From: an uncultured Bacteroidales bacterium
GTDB taxonomy: Bacteria > Bacteroidota > Bacteroidia > Bacteroidales > Muribaculaceae
DNA: 17,740 nucleotides
Direction of reading: 5' to 3'
Assembly (NCBI GenBank): GCA_905210435.1
Contig: CAJLWO010000057.1
Location: 1-17,740, forward strand
The notes beneath the pieces are model-generated. The model searched no databases and was not told the DNA's origin. It saw only the letters and a program-made list of their open reading frames with translations. Position 1 is the first letter of the stretch; the number at the start of each line of letters is the position of its first letter. This document shows positions 13,702-17,740 of the stretch, one piece after another. A program made the position numbers and the translations under genes.

Positions 13702-14022
13702 TTATGGCACTGCAGGAGTCACGGGACGGTCGAAAACGTCGGGATTGTCGGGAGCCGCATGCCTGCCACTTTTCGTAGATTTAATTGTCTTTTTGCTTTT
13801 CTTCTTTTTCTTGGGCGCGGCTTTTTCGGATTGCACGATTGTATCTGATGATGCTGCCGCGTTCGGATTGTTGACGGCCGTTTCAGTAGCATCTCCGTCA
13901 CCGGCCGGGATGCCGTCGGAACTGCCCCCGGGACGCCCTACAAGCAGTATCACGGCATACACCGCCGCTAAAAACGCGATGAAGGTCAGTGACGCCATAT
14001 TGCGCCGTCGGGTAGTTTTCAT
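13702..14022 (-). CDS. Small single-pass membrane protein with Lys-rich tail, downstream of NSS transporter
   Basis: A 106-residue protein from the ATG at 14022; a TTG at 14034 would overlap the transporter stop and add four residues. Residues 1-8 are basic (KTTRRRN), 9-29 form one hydrophobic helix (ASLTFIAFLAAVYAVILLVG), and the rest is a low-complexity tail with Asp/Ala/Ser, then KKKKKSKK (71-78), then a Pro-rich end. Positive charges at the N-terminus predict N-in, putting the tail in the periplasm, although the Lys cluster weakens that prediction. It starts eight bases after the transporter stop, so they are co-transcribed. Some NSS transporters have a small membrane subunit (MetS with MetP in Corynebacterium); this could be an analogue, but the sequence does not resemble MetS. 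Confidence 0.62.
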   Translation of the reverse strand: MKTTRRRNMASLTFIAFLAAVYAVILLVGRPGGSSDGIPAGDGDATETAVNNPNAAASSDTIVQSEKAAPKKKKKSKKTIKSTKSGRHAAPDNPDVFDRPVTPAVP

Positions 14023-14030
14023 CTCCGCAA

Positions 14031-15377
14031 TCAATCAAATTGTGCAAGAAGTATGACGGCGATAGCCACAGGCGCTATCCATTTTATTATGAACAGCACA
14101 ATACGCGTGGCCGCGCTTCTGACCGCCGAACCGTTGGAAAGCTGGTCGGCAATCATACCCTTGGGTGCGAACCAGCCGGCATAAATACACATCGCCATCG
14201 ACCCTAACGGCAGCAATATGTTGGTAGCGACCGTATCGAGAAGGTTGAAGAACGACAGGCCGAATATCCTGAATCCTGACAGGCTCCCCATCGACAGCGA
14301 ACTCAGCGAACCGAACAGCAGCAGCGGCAGCATGACGGTGAGCACCGCGGCGCGACGGCCCATCCTCATCCTGTCCTGGAAAAACCGCACCGACACCTCG
14401 GCGATGGAGATAGTCGACGTCAGTGCCGCAAGCAGCAGCAACATGAAGAACAGCACCGCCCAGAATTGCGTGCCCGGCATGCGGGTAAACACCTCGGGGA
14501 GTGTCACGAACACCAGCGTAGCGCCCTCAAGACTCTCCCCCTCCATGCCGAACGACGTCACGGCCGGAAATATTATCAGACCCATCATCACCGCCACGAC
14601 CATATCAAGGAGCGACACAATAGTAGCCGTGCGGCCGAGCTTGGTATTTCGCGGGAAATAAGCGGCATACGTGATAAGGATACCCATGCCGAGACTCAAC
14701 GAAAAAAACGCCTGCCCCAGCGCGTCAATCACCACTCCGCCGTCAAGTTTCGAGAAATCGGGACGCAGGAAAAACTCCACACCCTCCGACGCTCCCGGCA
14801 ACGACAGCGCCACCGCGCAGAATATCACCAGTATGACAAAAAGCAACGGCATCATCACATTGGAAATCTTCTCGATACCCTTCCTGACTCCGCACAGCAG
14901 CACAATCATGTTTACCGCAATCATCAGCACCGTATACAGTATCGGCTTCAGGTCGCCCGACACATACTCCTGCATCTTGCCGTCGAAAGTGGCCGTACCC
15001 TCCGATATTCCCGCGAACAGATTGCCGGAAACGGAGTTGACGAGATATTCAAACGTCCATCCCGCCACTACTATATAGAAACAGAGTATCATATACGAGG
15101 CCACAAGTCCGGTCCCGCCTACAATCCACCATTTCGTGCCGGGTGATATGCGCTTATAGTCGCCCACCGCATCCGTGCCCCCTTCGCGCCCTATGGCGAA
15201 CTCGCCGAGCATCACGGGTATGCCGAGCAGCAGCACACATATAATATATACCAGAAGAAACGCCGCGCCGCCGTTGGCCTGTGTCTCAGCCGGAAAGCGC
15301 CATATATTGCCCAGACCGACAGCCGACCCCACAGTGGCCGCTATCAAACCTATTTTTGAACCGAATTTTGTTGCCAT
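14031..15377 (-). CDS. NSS-family sodium-dependent transporter (SNF/LeuT fold)
   Basis: A 448-residue inner-membrane protein of the neurotransmitter:sodium symporter family, which takes up amino acids or related amines with Na+. The TM1 signature GSAVGLGNIWRFP (17-29) carries the unwound substrate and sodium site. Further support comes from the NGGAAFLLVY segment of TM2, AFFSLSLGMGILITYAAY (TM6 region) and LLLAALTSTISIAEV (TM8 region), all typical. About eleven hydrophobic segments are visible, normal for bacterial members. The substrate cannot be predicted; tryptophan, tyrosine and branched-chain amino acids are known for relatives. A small membrane protein gene follows in the same operon. 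Confidence 0.92.
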   Translation of the reverse strand: MATKFGSKIGLIAATVGSAVGLGNIWRFPAETQANGGAAFLLVYIICVLLLGIPVMLGEFAIGREGGTDAVGDYKRISPGTKWWIVGGTGLVASYMILCFYIVVAGWTFEYLVNSVSGNLFAGISEGTATFDGKMQEYVSGDLKPILYTVLMIAVNMIVLLCGVRKGIEKISNVMMPLLFVILVIFCAVALSLPGASEGVEFFLRPDFSKLDGGVVIDALGQAFFSLSLGMGILITYAAYFPRNTKLGRTATIVSLLDMVVAVMMGLIIFPAVTSFGMEGESLEGATLVFVTLPEVFTRMPGTQFWAVLFFMLLLLAALTSTISIAEVSVRFFQDRMRMGRRAAVLTVMLPLLLFGSLSSLSMGSLSGFRIFGLSFFNLLDTVATNILLPLGSMAMCIYAGWFAPKGMIADQLSNGSAVRSAATRIVLFIIKWIAPVAIAVILLAQFD

Positions 15378-15393
15378 CAGCTATAATTTGCAA

Positions 15394-15425
15394 CAAAATT
15401 ATACCATTCAATTAAGTTTTGCAAA
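15394..15425 (-). promoter_or_regulatory. Promoter of the NSS transporter operon
   Basis: On the minus strand TTTG (15422-15425) and TAATTTTG (15394-15401) are 20 bases apart. The ATG at 15377 is 16 bases from the -7 box, so the leader is very short. Confidence 0.72.
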
Positions 15426-15561
15426 TATTCCCCTTCATATAAATCATATTTATAACATATTATAGACATCTTAACTCAATTTCACAATATCGCCGATACC
15501 ATATTTTTCGCCGAAACCTTATTTAACAGACGCATGGTAGCGATATATCAATATTTTTCGG

Positions 15562-15569
15562 TAAATTTG
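15562..15569 (+). promoter_or_regulatory. Possible -7 box for hisS
   Basis: TAAATTTG matches the TAnnTTTG consensus and lies 56 bases before the hisS ATG. No TTTG is found at the expected -33 distance, so the promoter is tentative. Confidence 0.45.
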
Positions 15570-15625
15570 CAGCCGTAACATTATTAATATAGTATTTTAC
15601 GCCACAATCTCATCATTTTTTTGCA

Positions 15626-16990
15626 ATGGCAACAAAACCGTCAATTCCAAAGGGTACGCGCGACTTCTCGCCCATCGAGATGGCTCGCCGCAACTATATA
15701 TTCAACACCATCCGCGAAGTATTCTCGCTCCACGGATTCTCGCAGATAGAGACCCCGGCGATGGAAAACCTCTCCACGCTCATGGGCAAATACGGCGACG
15801 AGGGCGACAAACTCCTCTTCAAGATACTCAACTCGGGCGACTTCCTCAAAGGCGTGGACCGCGCAATGCTCGACGACGAGACCGCAACCCTCCGTCTGGC
15901 CGCCCAGCTGTGTGAAAAGGGATTGCGCTACGACCTGACGGTGCCGTTCGCACGCTATGTGGTGCAGCACCGCGCCGAGCTGCAGTTCCCCTTCCGCCGC
16001 TTCCAGATACAGCCCGTATGGCGCGCCGACCGTCCGCAGAAAGGACGTTACCGCGAATTCTACCAGTGCGACGCCGACATCATCGGCACCGACTCCCTGT
16101 GGAACGAGGTCGAGCTTCTCGACATCATCCGAGACGTGTTCTCACGCCTGCGCGTCAACGTGCTCATCAAGCTCAACAACCGCAAGATACTGGCCGGCAT
16201 CGCCGAGACTATCGGTGCACCCGACCGCCTTGTCGACATCACCGTAGCAATCGACAAAATCGACAAAATCGGTATCGACAATGTAAATCTCGAACTCAAG
16301 GAGAAAGGGCTGACCGACGAGGCTATCGCCGCCCTCCGCCCCATTCTCGAGCTTTCAGGCACCAACGAGGAGCGCATCGCCGCACTCCGCACCGTATTGG
16401 CCGGAAGCGAGACCGGACTCAAAGGCATCGAGGAGACCGAGACCATACTCCGCCGCGCCGGAGAAGGCAGCGCGCACATCGAGCTCGACGTGTCGCTCGC
16501 CCGCGGCCTCAACTACTACACCGGAGCCATCATCGAAGTAAAGGCGCTCGATGTCGCCATCGGCAGCATCACCGGCGGCGGCCGCTACGACAACCTCACC
16601 GGTGTGTTCGGCATGCCCGGAGTGTCGGGCGTGGGCATCTCATTCGGCGCCGACCGCATCTACGACGTGCTCAACACCCTCGACCTTTACCCCTCCGAAG
16701 CCACGGCCACGACCAAGGTAATGTTCGCCAACATGGGCGAAACGGAGACCGAAACCGCCTTCAATGCCGCCAAACAGCTCCGTCAGGCCGGCATATCCGT
16801 GATGGTCTACCCCGACAATGCCAAGATGAAAAAGCAGTTCGGCTACGCCGACGACATGGCCATACCCTACGTGGCAATCATAGGCGAAACCGAAATAAAA
16901 GAGAACAAAATCACCCTCAAGGAGATGGCTACCGGCACTCAGGAAATGCTCACCGTCGAGGAAGCCATCAGCAAAATCAACTCTCTCTAA
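15626..16990 (+). CDS. hisS: Histidyl-tRNA synthetase
   Basis: A 454-residue class II aminoacyl-tRNA synthetase charging tRNA-His. It starts PKGTRDFSP (8-16), typical of HisRS. Motif 1 is near IETP (41-44), motif 2 near 126-148 (QIQPVWRADRPQKGRYREFYQ with the catalytic Arg), the histidine-specific motif is LARGLNYYTG (291-300), and GGGRYD (317-322) precedes motif 3. A C-terminal anticodon-binding domain (about 362-454) is complete. At 454 residues it is slightly longer than the enterobacterial enzyme because of an insertion around 200-260, as in other Bacteroidetes. Codons are strongly C-ending. The outer-membrane protein gene follows after 12 bases. Confidence 0.97.
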   Translation: MATKPSIPKGTRDFSPIEMARRNYIFNTIREVFSLHGFSQIETPAMENLSTLMGKYGDEGDKLLFKILNSGDFLKGVDRAMLDDETATLRLAAQLCEKGLRYDLTVPFARYVVQHRAELQFPFRRFQIQPVWRADRPQKGRYREFYQCDADIIGTDSLWNEVELLDIIRDVFSRLRVNVLIKLNNRKILAGIAETIGAPDRLVDITVAIDKIDKIGIDNVNLELKEKGLTDEAIAALRPILELSGTNEERIAALRTVLAGSETGLKGIEETETILRRAGEGSAHIELDVSLARGLNYYTGAIIEVKALDVAIGSITGGGRYDNLTGVFGMPGVSGVGISFGADRIYDVLNTLDLYPSEATATTKVMFANMGETETETAFNAAKQLRQAGISVMVYPDNAKMKKQFGYADDMAIPYVAIIGETEIKENKITLKEMATGTQEMLTVEEAISKINSL

Positions 16991-17002
16991 ACTTCCATGA
17001 TT

Positions 17003-17620
17003 ATGAAAAAGATATTGTTATTGATAGTGGCGATTGCGGCCTTGGCCATCCCCGCCAAGAGTTCGGCACAGTTCCGCTACGGCCCGACAGTCGGAGTTGA
17101 TTTCTCGACGCTCAAATTCAAGCAGGACCTTTTCACCGTCGATGCCTCCACCGGATTTCAGGCCGGCGTGCAGGGCGAACTCATGTTCCCCGGTATCGGA
17201 TTCGGCATCGACATAGGCATGCTCTACAACCAGCGCGGCGCCACGCTCCACCTCGGCCAGCGCGAGGTATGGGCATCGCAGGGCTACACCGACCCGCGCT
17301 GCTACCTCCACTACGTAGAGATACCCGTCAACCTCCGTTTCAAATGGACCCGCATGCAGGGACTCGAGGACTACATCGCCCCCTACGTGTTCGGCGGCCC
17401 CTCGCTTTCGTTGCTTGCCGGCCACAGCAAAATCGACGCGCTCAAATACGCGTTCGGCGAAATCGGCCTCCAGTGCGGTATCGGTTTCGAGATAATGCGC
17501 CGCTGGCAGATTCAGGGCTCCTACACCTGGGGTATGACCTACGCCCTCAAAACCAAACTCCTCGACGACTTCAGCGCCCAAAACCGCACCTGGTCCATCC
17601 GCGCCACCTACTTCTTCTGA
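17003..17620 (+). CDS. Outer-membrane beta-barrel protein (PorT/OMP_b-brl_2-like)
   Basis: A 205-residue protein from the ATG at 17003, preferred over 16997 because it opens a clean signal peptide (MKKILLLIVAIAALAIPAKS, ending SAQ). The mature part is beta-rich with alternating hydrophobic strands and glycine turns: YGPTVGVDFSTLKF, GFGIDIGMLYNQRGA, YVEIPVNLRFKW, YVFGGPSLSLL and a final aromatic strand RATYFF. This is the layout of small Bacteroidetes porin-like barrels (PF13568 type), many of which have no known role. It sits 12 bases after hisS and is probably read from the same transcript; no functional link to HisRS is implied. Confidence 0.85.
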   Translation: MKKILLLIVAIAALAIPAKSSAQFRYGPTVGVDFSTLKFKQDLFTVDASTGFQAGVQGELMFPGIGFGIDIGMLYNQRGATLHLGQREVWASQGYTDPRCYLHYVEIPVNLRFKWTRMQGLEDYIAPYVFGGPSLSLLAGHSKIDALKYAFGEIGLQCGIGFEIMRRWQIQGSYTWGMTYALKTKLLDDFSAQNRTWSIRATYFF

Positions 17621-17661
17621 TAAGCAATCTCATTGATAAGTAATTTCAGCCCGATACACTT

Positions 17662-17685
17662 TTAGGGACGCGATTCATCGCGTCC
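17662..17685 (+). repeat. Single type I REP-like palindrome downstream of the OMP gene
   Basis: The core GGACGCGAT-2 bases-ATCGCGTCC is identical to the units of the element at 10421-10596. Here the prefix is TTAG instead of GTAG and no inverted partner or shell end is visible before the window closes. The hairpin (ten base pairs counting the flanking G-C) could also slow transcription leaving the hisS-OMP operon. Confidence 0.7.
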
Positions 17686-17740
17686 CAATGCTGTTTACTT
17701 AAGGATAAAGGCGCCCGTCAGGTCGCCGATTTAGCAGTAA

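Noticed and set aside
16018..17100. Arg/His-rich plus-strand frame of 360 codons
   Set aside because: It is a shadow frame of hisS produced by C-rich codons; it has no plausible protein character.
17695..17740. Possible C-terminal end of a minus-strand gene at the right edge
   Set aside because: Open frames from the edge are only about 6 to 13 codons long, and the most protein-like one is preceded by a stop.

Overview
The window looks like a gut-type Bacteroidales chromosome, plausibly a Muribaculaceae-like lineage (inference). The support is Bacteroidetes-style promoters (TTTG, about 19-20 bases, then TAnnTTTG), SusE/SusF-like proteins beside a glycanase, a folP-cdaA pair, a long bacteroidal-type HisS, and AT-rich leaders without strong Shine-Dalgarno sites. 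No transposase, phage gene or CRISPR array is visible.

Layout. From 155 to 4434 (minus) lies a three-gene operon for extracellular alpha-glucan use: two SusE/F-like secreted proteins, then a GH66 dextranase-type enzyme. It looks like the distal part of a polysaccharide utilization locus; no SusC or SusD gene is in the window. From 4435 to 5100 there are palindromes and a broken DUF4332 remnant. At 5126-6061 (plus) is a secreted alpha/beta hydrolase, meeting tail to tail a K+/H+-type antiporter with an RCK_C domain (6056-7540, minus). At 7719-9461 (minus) a four-repeat DKNYY-type protein precedes a carboxypeptidase-regulatory-like domain protein. A small two-helix membrane protein follows at 9994-10392. 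At 10754-11200 is a complete minus-strand tRNA operon (Gly-Gly-Leu) with promoter and terminator. A 58-residue membrane protein (11486-11662) converges on folP-cdaA (11689-13311), which makes dihydropteroate and cyclic di-AMP. An NSS-family transporter with a small Lys-rich membrane protein is at 13702-15377. hisS and a beta-barrel outer-membrane protein (15626-17620) close the window.

The most unusual content is intergenic. Several spacers carry short imperfect palindromes preceded by GTAG, singly or as inverted pairs with GTAG outermost. This is the architecture of REP sequences and BIMEs, which in other bacteria are tied to RAYT (TnpA-REP) transposases. At least four different palindrome cores occur. 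Some pairs sit inside a shell with terminal inverted repeats GAGGGTGTTGCARAACT; one shell end reaches the GH66 stop codon. Differences between paired arms are compensated within each arm, suggesting that each arm folds on its own.

Functional links: the dextranase operon and the esterase-like hydrolase fit secreted carbohydrate processing. The cyclic di-AMP synthase and the RCK_C-bearing cation antiporter suggest, without proving it, a c-di-AMP/potassium connection.
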